Counted from the first letter of the stretch, positions 16,336-24,656 are shown. The stretch: 64,000 bases of DNA from Variovorax sp. dw_308 (GCF_019207085.1 NZ_JAATOM010000012.1:124001-188000); one strand, 5' to 3'. Made by a program: numbers and translations. Notes: generated by a model from the sequence alone, not told the origin.

Positions 16336-16777
16336 GTCGAGCGATCCTTGTCTCAGGTCAACAAACCCGATGCACGACGGCAGTCGAAGCGGGCCTCGAC
16401 CGGCACATGCACCGGCATGCAGGATGAACAAGGGTGATGTGCGATTGCGCTCTTCCGGCGCCCGCCACGCGCACCCGGACGGGTCGCGCGCGATGACCGA
16501 GGGCTTCCGCCGGTCACACGCGAGTGCGCCGCAAGCCTGCTCTCCATCCCCCTGCCAATCCAATTCACCGGTTTCGGTGAATGAAGGATGCTACCGAGCA
16601 ACCAGAACTTTTCTCGTATCAATCGACCTAGTTCAGAGGTATGACAACGGGCGGAAAAGCGCGAGACCACAGGGCTTCGTGCCGCGTCCCGCCGGACCGG
16701 CCTTCGGGGCCGCGAACCGCTTCGGCTTCGATGCTTGCACGGCCGACAATCACAGCTCCCACTCCCCCTCACAAGCC
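16336..16777. other. Divergent control region between the repeat protein and the GlcG-like gene
   Basis: These 442 bases contain no supported gene. The region holds the starts of both divergent genes. Its most distinct feature is the dyad ATTCACCG-GTTT-CGGTGAAT at 16563-16582. The part around 16590-16660 is less G+C rich than its surroundings and is the likeliest place for promoters, but no convincing -35/-10 pair could be fixed by eye. Confidence 0.5.
16563..16582. repeat. Perfect 8-base-arm dyad, candidate operator
   Basis: ATTCACCG (16563-16570) and CGGTGAAT (16575-16582) are exact complements around GTTT. The dyad lies about 230 bases before the repeat-protein start and 195 before the GlcG-like start. 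A regulator site or a small hairpin in the leader is possible. Confidence 0.45.
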
Positions 16778-17203
16778 ATGACCACACTCACCCTCGACCA
16801 GGCCCAACAGATCATCAGCGGCGCCCTTGCCGCCTCCAGGGAAGCAGGCTACGCGCCCATGGGCGTCGCCGTGCTCGACGAGTCCGGCAACCTCAAGGCC
16901 TATGCGCGCGAGGACGGTGCCAGCATGTTCCGCTTCGACGTGGCGCAGGCCAAGGCCTGGGGCGCCGTCGGCATGGGCGTTTCCAGCCGCACGCTCGGCG
17001 AGCGCGCCAAGGGCAACCCGAACTTCTTCGTGTCGCTCGCCGCCACCTCGAACGGCCGCTTCCTGCCGCAGACCGGCGCAGTGCTGATCAAGGATGCGAA
17101 TGGTGCAGTGCTCGGCGCCGTCGGTGCGAGCGGCGGCACCGGCGATGAAGACGAGGCGATCTGCATCGCTGGCGTCAAGGCTGCCGGCCTGGCGCCGGGC
17201 TGA
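16778..17203 (+). CDS. GlcG/HbpS-family heme-binding-like protein
   Basis: This 141-residue protein of the GlcG/HbpS (DUF336) family is named for heme binding in some members and for linkage with glycolate or aromatic catabolism in others. It has LTLDQAQQIISGALAASREAG, MGVAVLDESGNLKAYARED, the KAWGAVGMG helix and IAGVKAAGL at the end. It lacks a signal peptide, so it is probably cytoplasmic. The ATG is 16778-16780. It converges with the Bug genes of the catabolic operon, 4 bases from the last one's stop. Family call firm; ligand unknown. Confidence 0.88.
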   Translation: MTTLTLDQAQQIISGALAASREAGYAPMGVAVLDESGNLKAYAREDGASMFRFDVAQAKAWGAVGMGVSSRTLGERAKGNPNFFVSLAATSNGRFLPQTGAVLIKDANGAVLGAVGASGGTGDEDEAICIAGVKAAGLAPG

Positions 17204-17207
17204 AGCG

Positions 17208-18191
17208 CTATTCGGGTTGCACGCCGGCCACCTTGATGGCCTTGCGGTTCAGCGCGATGTCCCGCTCGACCCGGACGCGGAACTCCTGTCCCGTATCGGT
17301 CGCCGGCACCGCGCCATTGGCCTCGAAGGACTCGCGCAAGGCCGGCTGCTGCAGCGCCACGGTCAGCGCCTGCCGCAGGGTGTCGGCCACCGAGGGCGGC
17401 AGGCCCTTCGGCGCCATGAGCCCGATCCAGCTGGAGAACTCGAAGCCGCGCACCGTCTCCCCGATCGACGGCACAGGCCCCAGCGGATGCGCCTCGACGC
17501 CCATGCTGTGGCCCAGCAGTCGCAGCCGCCCCGACTGCACCAGGCCGAGTGCCGCAGGCGCGGGCGTCAGCACCCAGTCGGTTTCCCCGGACACCACCGA
17601 GGCCACGCCCTGGCTACCGCCTTTGTACGGCACGTGCAGCGACTCGAATCCCGCCGCCGACTGCAGCGCGATGCCAGCCAGGTGGCTCACCGATCCCACG
17701 CCGGCCGAGGCCATGTTGGTCTTGCCATCGCGCGACTTTGCCCAAGCGATCAGTTCCGCAGTGTTGCGCACCGCGAGTGCCGGATGGCACACCAGGACGT
17801 TCGGCAACACGGCCACCAGCGAGACGAAGTCGAAGTCGTTCAACGGGTCGTAGGTGACGGCCTTCTGCAGCAGCGGCGCGACGCTCATCGAGCTGCTGGA
17901 AGCAACGATCAGGGAGTAGCCGTCGGGCGCGGCCATGCGTCCGACCTCCACGCCCAGCGCGCCCGCAGCGCCCGCGCGGTTGTCCACCACGACAGGCTGG
18001 TGCAAGGGCTGCGCCAATTGGTTGGCCACGATGCGGCCGATGGTGTCGACCGAGCTGGCAGGCGCGTTTGGAACGATCAGCCTGACCGGCCGCGTCGGCC
18101 ATGCGGCGGGCTGCGCCAATGCCAGCAGTGGCTGGGCACCCAGCAGCGCCAGCAGGTGCCGCCGCGACCGCTGGAACACGGTGGCCTTCAT
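17208..18191 (-). CDS. Bug-type substrate-binding protein, second of a pair
   Basis: This 327-residue Bug/TctC-family periplasmic binding protein is the last gene of the leftward catabolic operon. A signal peptide (LLALLGAQPLLALAQ) is followed by PTRPVRLIVPNAPASSVD, VVVDNRAGAAGALG and YDPLNDFDFVSLV. The ATG at 18189-18191 overlaps the previous gene's TGA (ATGA), so the two are translationally coupled. The open frame runs much further upstream without family similarity, and that extension is rejected. Having two different Bug proteins in one operon suggests two related solutes, or one solute bound with different affinity. Confidence 0.9.
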   Translation of the reverse strand: MKATVFQRSRRHLLALLGAQPLLALAQPAAWPTRPVRLIVPNAPASSVDTIGRIVANQLAQPLHQPVVVDNRAGAAGALGVEVGRMAAPDGYSLIVASSSSMSVAPLLQKAVTYDPLNDFDFVSLVAVLPNVLVCHPALAVRNTAELIAWAKSRDGKTNMASAGVGSVSHLAGIALQSAAGFESLHVPYKGGSQGVASVVSGETDWVLTPAPAALGLVQSGRLRLLGHSMGVEAHPLGPVPSIGETVRGFEFSSWIGLMAPKGLPPSVADTLRQALTVALQQPALRESFEANGAVPATDTGQEFRVRVERDIALNRKAIKVAGVQPE

Positions 18192-19165
18192 TCCGGCAAC
18201 AAGCCGATCTCGACGGCGATCTGGCCGAGGCGCTGGTGTTCCTCGCGCAGGAAGGCATCGAACTGCTGGGGCGTCTGCGGCGGCGCCGCGATCGGCCCGA
18301 CCGCCAGCATCTTCTCGCTGAGGGCCGGCTTCTCCAGCATGCCGTTGATGCCGGTGTTCATGCGCGCGACGATGGGTGCGGGCGTGCCCGCGGGCGCGAC
18401 CACGGCCAGCCATCCGACCATGTCGAAGCCGGGCAAGGTCTCGGCCAACGCGGGCACGTTGTCCCAGCCGGCGATGCGCTTGGGCGAGGTCACGGCGAGC
18501 ATGCGCATACGGCCCTGCTTCACGAGCTGTCCGGTCGATGCCACGTCTGCCACCAAGGCATCCACCTGCCCGCCGATCAGGTCCTGCACGCCCGTGCCGA
18601 TCGAGCTGTAGGCCACCAGGTTGGCGCCGGCCTTGGCACGCGCGTTGAACAGCCGCGCGATCATCCCGCCGAAGGTGCGCGGGCCCTCGTTGGCCAACGA
18701 AAGCTTGCCCGGATCGGCCTTGCTGCGCGCGACCAGGTCCTGCACGGTCTTGATCGGCGACTCCGCGCCCACCAGTAGCGCAAACGGGCTGTTGGCCACG
18801 AACGCCACCGGTGCGAAATCCTTCAGCGGGTCATAGGGAAGCGTCTTGAACAGGTAGCTGTTGGTGACCAGCGCCGCCGTCGTCGCGAAGTAGAAGGTAT
18901 AGCCGTCCGGTGCGGACTGCTTGACCGCCTGCGCGCCGATCACGTTCTGTCCGCCCGGCTTGTTGTCGATGACGAAGGGCTGGCCGATCGACTGCGCCAC
19001 GCCGTCGCTCAGCATGCGTGCGATCGCGTCCGGCCCCGAGCCCGCAGGCTGCGACAGCACCAGCTTGATCGGTTTGGAAGGCCACGGGTCCTGCGCGCTC
19101 GCCAGGCCCCATGGCCCGCAAGCCGCCGCCGCAAGCGCCAGGTGGAAGCTTCTTCTGTTCATCAT
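18188..19165 (-). CDS. Bug-type substrate-binding protein, first of a pair
   Basis: This 325-residue Bug/TctC-family periplasmic protein has a signal peptide (MMNRRSFHLALAAAACG through LASAQ). Family segments are WPSKPIKLVLSQPAGSGPD, VIDNKPGGQNVIGA and LPYDPLKDFAPVAFV. The start ATGATG shares one base with the flavin hydroxylase stop (TGATG). GGAG lies 8 bases upstream, inside the hydroxylase's last codons. The end overlaps the next Bug gene by four bases. Position in the operon points to capture of the aromatic substrate or a breakdown product; no membrane components are present. Confidence 0.9.
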   Translation of the reverse strand: MMNRRSFHLALAAAACGPWGLASAQDPWPSKPIKLVLSQPAGSGPDAIARMLSDGVAQSIGQPFVIDNKPGGQNVIGAQAVKQSAPDGYTFYFATTAALVTNSYLFKTLPYDPLKDFAPVAFVANSPFALLVGAESPIKTVQDLVARSKADPGKLSLANEGPRTFGGMIARLFNARAKAGANLVAYSSIGTGVQDLIGGQVDALVADVASTGQLVKQGRMRMLAVTSPKRIAGWDNVPALAETLPGFDMVGWLAVVAPAGTPAPIVARMNTGINGMLEKPALSEKMLAVGPIAAPPQTPQQFDAFLREEHQRLGQIAVEIGLLPE

Positions 19166-20748
19166 CACGTCGTCTCCGTTGTATGAATTGGTGATTGATC
19201 TGCAAAACGGGCTGCGAGGGCGTCGCGCTGCGCGCCGAGTTCGGACGCGGTCGAGGCCACGCCGTACACATAGCGGTCGGGGCGGACGATGGCGGCGCGG
19301 CAGCCATGGCGACGGAACCAGCCCGCAGCAATGCCTTCGGTCTCGCGCAGCGTATCGCCCAGGCGCAGCGTCGTCATGCGCGGCGCGGCGTTTTCGAACT
19401 CGACGACCTCGAAACCTTCGTCCAGCACCAGCCACCAGCCATGGCCCGCCAGCGCGTCGAGGCGCACCTGGCTGTCGCCTTGCGTGATCCACGGTTGCGG
19501 AAAGATGGTGCCGGTGGCCGCATGCGCGACCGGGGAAAGCATCCCCCCTTCGAGGCCTGGAATCACGTCCTGCCGCGGCATGTCGCGCACCACACCGCTA
19601 CATTCGGCCAGCATGCGCGCGTCACGTTCGCGCGCCCTCGCTTCGTTGCGCTCGCAGATCACCGCGCCGATGCCCTTGATGCGCGTCGTCAGTTGCTCGA
19701 CGTGCCGCTTTCGCTCGATGCCATAGCTGTCGAGCAGCGATTCCGCGGCGGCGCCGCGAACTTCGCCACTGCACACCGCCGCCAGCTTCCATGCGAGGTT
19801 GGCGACGTCGCGCACGCCCTGGCACATGCCCTGCCCGAGAAAGGGCGGCTGCTGGTGCGCCGCATCGCCGGCGACGAACACGCGGCCACGGCGCCATGTG
19901 TCTGCCACCAGCGCATGGAACCGGTAGCTGGCCTGCCGCCACAAGCTGCCTTCGTCCGGCGACAGCCAGCGTGAGAGAAGCTTCCAGGTCTCGGCAGGCT
20001 CAACGACCTTGCGCGGGTCTTCCTCCGGCTTGAGCGAGATCTCCCAGCGCCGATGGTTTCCGGGCCCGATCACCATCGTGCAGGGCCGGTCGGGCTCGCA
20101 GTACTGCACGCTGGTCTTCGGCAGCTTCGCCAGACCGCGCTCGTTGGCAAGCACGTCGACCACCAGCCAGGGCTCGTCGAAGCTCAGGTCCTCCAGCGCG
20201 ATGCCCACCCGCTCGCGCACGAAGCTCGATGCGCCGTCGCAGGCGACGACGTAGCGGGCCTGCACCTGGCCCGCATGGCCGTCGTCGCGCCGCCACTGCA
20301 GGGTGACGGCATCGGCGTCCTGCGAAAGCGCCGCCACCTCGGTGCCGAGCGCGATGTGGGCGTTGGCCAGCGACTGCACATGCGCACGCAGCGCGGCCTC
20401 AACCAGCGGCTGCGTGAACACGTTCGACGGCGTGTAGCCCAGCGGATACGGCGGCGCCACCATCGTGAGCCGCTTGATGAGCTGCCCGTCCACGCCAAAG
20501 TACTCGGAGGGCGTGAAAGGCTCCAGGTGCGGCGCGACCGCGTCCATCACGCCCAGTTGCTGGAACACGCGCAGGATCTCGTGGTCGACGGCGATGGCGC
20601 GCGGCTTGTCGTACACCTCGCGCGACCGGTCGCACACCCACACGCGCAGGCCCAATCCCGCGAGCAGGCCCGCGGCCACCGCGCCGGACGGGCCGAAGCC
20701 GACCACCGCGACGTCGAAGACGGCGTCGCGTTGCATTGCGGACGCCAT
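19165..20748 (-). CDS. FAD-dependent aromatic hydroxylase, MhpA-like
   Basis: This 527-residue class A flavin monooxygenase uses NAD(P)H and O2 to hydroxylate a phenolic ring. The FAD site is VVGFGPSGAVAAGLLAG at the N-terminus, the DG motif is VVACDGASSFVRE, and the GD motif is VFVAGDAAHQQPPFLGQGMC. This last matches the MhpA group (3-(3-hydroxyphenyl)propionate hydroxylases) closely. The C-terminal thioredoxin-like region (RHGCRAAIVRPDRYVYGVA) is complete. It follows the FAH-type gene after four bases. It would make the catechol-type diol that the operon's extradiol dioxygenase opens. The true substrate cannot be read from the sequence. Confidence 0.9.
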   Translation of the reverse strand: MASAMQRDAVFDVAVVGFGPSGAVAAGLLAGLGLRVWVCDRSREVYDKPRAIAVDHEILRVFQQLGVMDAVAPHLEPFTPSEYFGVDGQLIKRLTMVAPPYPLGYTPSNVFTQPLVEAALRAHVQSLANAHIALGTEVAALSQDADAVTLQWRRDDGHAGQVQARYVVACDGASSFVRERVGIALEDLSFDEPWLVVDVLANERGLAKLPKTSVQYCEPDRPCTMVIGPGNHRRWEISLKPEEDPRKVVEPAETWKLLSRWLSPDEGSLWRQASYRFHALVADTWRRGRVFVAGDAAHQQPPFLGQGMCQGVRDVANLAWKLAAVCSGEVRGAAAESLLDSYGIERKRHVEQLTTRIKGIGAVICERNEARARERDARMLAECSGVVRDMPRQDVIPGLEGGMLSPVAHAATGTIFPQPWITQGDSQVRLDALAGHGWWLVLDEGFEVVEFENAAPRMTTLRLGDTLRETEGIAAGWFRRHGCRAAIVRPDRYVYGVASTASELGAQRDALAARFADQSPIHTTETT

Positions 20749-20752
20749 CCGC

Positions 20753-21616
20753 TCAGGCCTCGGCGACGATCGTGTTCACCAGCGTGCCGATGCGCTCGAT
20801 CTCGACTTCGTAGGTGTCGCCCGCCTTCATCCACACCGGTGGCATGCGCGCCTGGCCGACGCCGGCCGGCGTGCCCATGACGATCACGTCGCCGGGCTCC
20901 AGCGTGAGCACGTCGCTCAGCAGCGAGATGGTCTCGGCCACGCCCCAGATCATGTCGGTGGTGTTGGCGTCCTGCATGACCTCGCCGTTGAGACGGCCCT
21001 GGATCCTGAGTCCCGTGGCCGCAGGCGGCAATTCGTCGGCCGTGACCAGCGCCGGTCCAAAGCCACCGGTGCCGTCGAAGTTCTTGCCGATGGTCCATTG
21101 CGGCGTGCGCTTCTGATAGTCGCGCACAGACATGTCGTTGAAGCAGGTGTAGCCGAAGACGTACCCCGGCGCGTCGTCCTGCGACACATGGCGCGGAACG
21201 CGCTTCCCGATCACGAGCGCCATCTCCGCCTCGTAGTCGAATTTGCCCGAGACCTTCGGCAGGATACCGGGCGCGCCATGCGCGACCAGCGAGGTGGCGC
21301 CGCGGAAGAAGAACCACGGGTACTCGGGCTTCTCGCGACCGCCCTCCTTCGCGTGGTCGAAATAGTTGAGGCCGAGGCAGATGATCTTGCCGGGCTCCGG
21401 AACCAGCGGCGCAAGCTTCAGTGACGCGAGCGGCTGCCGCGGTGCATCGGAAGCGATGGCGGCCTTGGCGGCGGCGGCCAGGTCGACGCCCGCGGCGAGC
21501 GCCGCGCGAAGGCTGTCCGGCACCTGCGGCTGCGCCGCGTTCAGGTCGATGACCTGGTCGCCATCGATCACGCCCAGGCGCGCGCGATCGTCTTTCAGGA
21601 AGGTGGTGAATCTCAT
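20753..21616 (-). CDS. Fumarylacetoacetate hydrolase-family enzyme
   Basis: This 287-residue FAH-superfamily protein hydrolyses C-C bonds in ring-cleavage products or acts as a hydratase or decarboxylase. It has the metal-site region KIICLGLNYFDHAKE, the acidic ligands in FDYEAEMALVIGK, GKNFDGTGGFGP and the closing PGDVIVMGTPAGVG. The ATG at 21614-21616 overlaps the dioxygenase stop (ATGA), and GGAG is at proper distance. Placed after an extradiol dioxygenase, it probably acts on the opened ring. FAH members also include 2-hydroxyhepta-2,4-diene-1,7-dioate isomerases and acylpyruvate hydrolases, so the step is uncertain. Confidence 0.9.
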   Translation of the reverse strand: MRFTTFLKDDRARLGVIDGDQVIDLNAAQPQVPDSLRAALAAGVDLAAAAKAAIASDAPRQPLASLKLAPLVPEPGKIICLGLNYFDHAKEGGREKPEYPWFFFRGATSLVAHGAPGILPKVSGKFDYEAEMALVIGKRVPRHVSQDDAPGYVFGYTCFNDMSVRDYQKRTPQWTIGKNFDGTGGFGPALVTADELPPAATGLRIQGRLNGEVMQDANTTDMIWGVAETISLLSDVLTLEPGDVIVMGTPAGVGQARMPPVWMKAGDTYEVEIERIGTLVNTIVAEA

Positions 21617-22524
21617 GGATGCTCCGGAGTCGGGATGAAGAAAACCTGTCGCTGCGCTTCCTTGAGGTGCGCCGAGGGCGGCTGCGAGATGCCCCACTGG
21701 TCGACACGGCCTGGCGGCCAGGTCCAGTCGGCGGGGCCGCCGGCCACGTAGCTGTCATCGATCTGTTCGACCTCGGCGGTGTACTCGATGACCTCGCCGA
21801 ACGGACCGATGAAGTAGTTGAAGGCGTTGTCGCCCGGACCGTGGCGGCCGGGGCCCCATTCGATGGCGTGGCCCGCATCCTTCAAGCGACCGCCCCCGCG
21901 CATCACCGACTCGAGGTCGGGCATGACAAAGGCGATGTGGTTCAGCGCGTCATTGTCGGTGTCGCCCAGCGCCACGCTGTGGTGGTCGCTGTTGCAGTTG
22001 AGGAAGGCCATGATGCGCGTGCGGTCGGCCAGGCGGAAGCCCAGCGCCTGCTCGAAGAAGGCTTGCGTGGCAGGGACGTCATGGGTGTTGAGCACGACGT
22101 GGGCGAGGCGTGACGGCCGGTCCTTCGCCTCGTGTGCGTCGGCGTGCTGCGCGTCGCCGTGCACGACCTGCAGCAACCGGCCGTGCGGATCGCGGATCGT
22201 CAGGCCCGTGCCGCCACCGGGCGCCGCGAGGGGTGCGATCGGCTGCAGAACATGGCCGCCGGCGCTCATCGCTGCTTCGGCCACGGCCTGCAACGCGTCG
22301 GCGCTGCGGGCGCGCAAGGTCACATGGCGGATCGCGCAGGGTCCGCCATCGCGATGCAGGGACAGCAGGTGATGGTCGGCGCCGGTGCCGCGCAGGTAGA
22401 GCGCATCGTCGCGGCGCTCGGCCACGTCCAGGTGCCACACATCGGTGTAGAACGCCTCGGCGCGCGCAAGGTCGGGCACGTTGAGTGCCACGCTGCGCAG
22501 GCTGTTGATCCAGGGTGAGCTCAT
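21613..22524 (-). CDS. Extradiol ring-cleavage dioxygenase (VOC superfamily, BphC-like)
   Basis: This 303-residue type I extradiol dioxygenase has two VOC modules. The C-terminal module holds the iron ligands: His142 (LAHVVLNTHD), His196 (LNHIAFVMPD) and Glu247 (GEVIEYTAE). A second-shell His pair sits at 181-182 (NSDHHSVAL), as in BphC. All catalytic residues are therefore intact. The ATG at 22522-22524 follows GAAGGAGAGGCC and overlaps the upstream stop by four bases. It should open a catechol-type ring next to the two hydroxyls. The substrate is unknown; neighbours suggest a carboxylated or acyl-substituted diol. Confidence 0.92.
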   Translation of the reverse strand: MSSPWINSLRSVALNVPDLARAEAFYTDVWHLDVAERRDDALYLRGTGADHHLLSLHRDGGPCAIRHVTLRARSADALQAVAEAAMSAGGHVLQPIAPLAAPGGGTGLTIRDPHGRLLQVVHGDAQHADAHEAKDRPSRLAHVVLNTHDVPATQAFFEQALGFRLADRTRIMAFLNCNSDHHSVALGDTDNDALNHIAFVMPDLESVMRGGGRLKDAGHAIEWGPGRHGPGDNAFNYFIGPFGEVIEYTAEVEQIDDSYVAGGPADWTWPPGRVDQWGISQPPSAHLKEAQRQVFFIPTPEHP

Positions 22525-23597
22525 GGCCTCTCCTTCGATGATTCGGTCTGTGCAGCAAACGCGCGCGCCAGGAAGCGTCGCGCATTGCCATCGGTCAGCA
22601 GCGCCGCCGCGTCGGCGCCAAGTCCGGCCGCCTCGATTCGCGCGAGCGGCGCGCGCTCGTGGAAGTTGAACGGGTAGTCGGTGCCGACCATCAACTGCGT
22701 GGGGCCGAACACGGTGGCCAGATGTGCCAGCGTCGGCGCATCGAACACCAGGGTGTCGAAGAACAATTGCCGGGCCTGTTCGACCGGCGAGGTCCGCACC
22801 TGCTCCTTCAGTGCCGGGAATACGCCCCAGCCTTGCTGCAAGCGCGGCAGCAGCATCGCCAGCGTGCCGCCGCCGTGGCTGAAGGCGATGCGCAGCCCTG
22901 GCCGGCGCAGCATCAGGTTGCCGGTGATCACCGACGCGGCCGCCAACCCGACATCGGTCGGATAGGCCAGCACCTGCTGCAGTGGCGCCGGGCCCACCAG
23001 GCGGTCCATGCCGGTCGGCTTGAGCGCATGGACGAACACCGCCGCACCGAGCGCCTCGCAGGCTTCGAAGAATGGATCGAAGCAAGGGTCGCCAATGGGC
23101 ACGCCGTTCACGTTGCTGCCGATCTCCACGCCCGCGAAGCCCAGCGTCTCGATGACGTAGCGAAGCTCCACGATCGCGGCGTCGACGTCCTGCAGCGGCA
23201 CCGCGCCCATGCCGATCAAGGCGCCCCTGCCCTCCGCCACCATCGATGCGATCTGCTCGTTGAGGTAGCGCAGCAACTCCTGCGCATCGGCTGGCTCCAT
23301 CCAGTACGACAGCAACTCGGGCATCGGCGAGATGGCCTGGTGCGCCAGGCCCATGGCGGGCAGGTCGGCCAGGCGGCGCGTCACGCTCCAGCTCTTTTCC
23401 GAAACGGTCCGGTAGTTCTTGCCGGCGATCATCACGTGCCTGTGGCACAGGCCGCCGGCATCGGGCGCGGCGGCGGTCGATGGCCATTGCGCGGGCATCC
23501 TGCGGCCGAGGTAGGCCGGGAATTCCGCCGGCACCATGTGCGCATGCACGTCGATGCCACAGGCGCAGCGCAGCCGCTGCGTTGCGTCGTCAACCAT
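22521..23597 (-). CDS. Amidohydrolase-family protein, ACMSD-like
   Basis: This 358-residue metal-dependent amidohydrolase-2 protein belongs to the group with 2-amino-3-carboxymuconate semialdehyde and resorcylate decarboxylases. The first metal motif is IDVHAH (His18, His20). Later ligands lie in VFVHALKPTG, AFSHGGGTLA and MVGTDYPFNFHER. The reaction is probably a decarboxylation or hydrolysis of an aromatic or ring-opened acid. It is the first gene of the leftward operon. The start is taken as ATG at 23595-23597; an in-frame GTG at 23604-23606 is possible. Neither has a strong ribosome site, but a 12-codon frame with a good site ends over this ATG. Confidence 0.87.
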   Translation of the reverse strand: MVDDATQRLRCACGIDVHAHMVPAEFPAYLGRRMPAQWPSTAAAPDAGGLCHRHVMIAGKNYRTVSEKSWSVTRRLADLPAMGLAHQAISPMPELLSYWMEPADAQELLRYLNEQIASMVAEGRGALIGMGAVPLQDVDAAIVELRYVIETLGFAGVEIGSNVNGVPIGDPCFDPFFEACEALGAAVFVHALKPTGMDRLVGPAPLQQVLAYPTDVGLAAASVITGNLMLRRPGLRIAFSHGGGTLAMLLPRLQQGWGVFPALKEQVRTSPVEQARQLFFDTLVFDAPTLAHLATVFGPTQLMVGTDYPFNFHERAPLARIEAAGLGADAAALLTDGNARRFLARAFAAQTESSKERP

Positions 23598-23628
23598 GCG
23601 CTGCACCCCGCGAAGTCCTTCGATCCAT
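23590..23628 (-). CDS. Possible 12-codon leader frame ahead of the amidohydrolase
   Basis: ATG at 23626-23628 has the strong site AGGAGACAAC in front and reads MDRRTSRGAAHG before TGA at 23590-23592. This stop overlaps the amidohydrolase ATG (ATGGTTGA). It may feed ribosomes to the main start by coupling, or act as a leader. Alternatively it marks a single-base indel that shifted the original start. Confidence 0.35.
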   Translation of the reverse strand: MDRRTSRGAAHG

Positions 23629-23738
23629 GTTGTCTCCTGGCGCCCGGCGCGATCAGGTCGGCAGGCTTGTGGAGGTGGAGTCTAGGCAGCTGCCTTGCAT
23701 TGATGAAGTGGATTGGTCATATACATAGAATCCACGGC
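23629..23738. promoter_or_regulatory. Divergent LysR/operon control region
   Basis: The 110 bases between the LysR gene and the catabolic operon should hold both promoters. A dyad ATGA-N10-TCAT (23703-23706 and 23717-23720) has the half-site spacing seen in LysR-type sites, about 18 bases before the LysR start. No clear -35/-10 pair was found. Assignment rests on position. Confidence 0.3.
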
Positions 23739-24641
23739 ATGGATATCCGGCAAGTCGATCTCAACCTGCTCGTGGCCTTCCACGCCATGTCGGAACACCG
23801 CAGCGTGACGCGCGCCGCGGAGTCGATCGGCCTGAGCCAGCCCGCCATGAGTGCGGCCGTCGCGCGCCTGCGGCTGTTGTTCAACGACGCCCTGTTCGTG
23901 AAGACCGGCGCGGGCATGCAGCCCACCCCGCGCGCGGCCGAACTCGACGGCGCGGTGCGCCGCGTGATAGACACGGTCAAGGCCGAGATCCTCCCGGCGC
24001 CGGCCTTCGATCCGCTGCGCGACAGCAAGGTGTTCACCCTGGTCACGCCGGACATCGCCGAGGTGCATTTCCTGCCGAAGATCCTCGCCTGCTTTGCGCA
24101 GGAGGCGCCGCATTGCGACCTGCGGACGCTGTCGATGCCGCGCCAGGCCGCGGCGGAGGCCCTGGAAACCGGCGCGGCGGAACTCGCCATCGGCTACCTG
24201 CCCGACCTGCAGAAGGCCGGCTTCTTCCTGCAGAAGCTGTTTCGCAACGACTACGTGTGCATCGTGCGCGGAAGGCATCCCACCATCGGCGAGCGGCTCA
24301 CGCTCAAGACCTACCTGGCCGCTTCCCACGCCGTGGTGAGCCCCGACGGCCGCGAGCACCTGCTCGACCAGTTCCTGCAGCGGCGCGGCCTGAAGCGACG
24401 CGTGCTGGTGGGGCTGTCGCACTTCATGAGCCTGCTGCCGATCATCGAGACTTCCGACCTCGTCGCGACGGTGCCGCGCGACCTTGCGAACATCTGCGTT
24501 CGGCATGCCGACATCCGCATCGTCGACCCGCCCTTCAAGGCGCCAGTGGTCGAGGTGCACCAGTTCTGGCACCGGCGATTCCACCAGGACGCGGCCAACA
24601 TCTGGCTGCGCGGGCGCGTACAAAAGCTCTTTGGCGCCTGA
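23739..24641 (+). CDS. LysR-type transcriptional regulator
   Basis: This 300-residue regulator has the standard LysR layout. The N-terminal winged helix (MDIRQVDLNLLVAFHAM, then TRAAESIGLSQPAMSAAVARL) fills about residues 1-60, and a periplasmic-binding-like effector domain follows from about 90 (VFTLVTPDIAEVHFLPKILA). The start ATG at 23739 is the usual family start. The open frame upstream is antisense to the operon and is not part of the gene. It is divergent from the six-gene catabolic operon and is the probable activator, responding to a pathway compound. It belongs by look to the NodD/LinR-type group. Confidence 0.9.
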   Translation: MDIRQVDLNLLVAFHAMSEHRSVTRAAESIGLSQPAMSAAVARLRLLFNDALFVKTGAGMQPTPRAAELDGAVRRVIDTVKAEILPAPAFDPLRDSKVFTLVTPDIAEVHFLPKILACFAQEAPHCDLRTLSMPRQAAAEALETGAAELAIGYLPDLQKAGFFLQKLFRNDYVCIVRGRHPTIGERLTLKTYLAASHAVVSPDGREHLLDQFLQRRGLKRRVLVGLSHFMSLLPIIETSDLVATVPRDLANICVRHADIRIVDPPFKAPVVEVHQFWHRRFHQDAANIWLRGRVQKLFGA

Positions 24642-24656
24642 TCAGGCTGCGAAGGC

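Noticed and set aside
12889..16437. 1182-residue open frame on the plus strand opposite the SdrD B-like gene
   Set aside because: It is an antisense shadow caused by high G+C content. Its translation is His/Arg/Val/Gly-rich with no domain, while the minus strand shows six clear repeats and a good start.
16698..16712. CGGCC-TTCGG-GGCCG hairpin as a terminator
   Set aside because: Short stem, no T run on either strand, and no gene ends next to it.
18192..18413. Extended N-terminus for the second Bug protein
   Set aside because: The added 74 residues are Arg/His-rich, overlap the preceding Bug gene and would bury the signal peptide.
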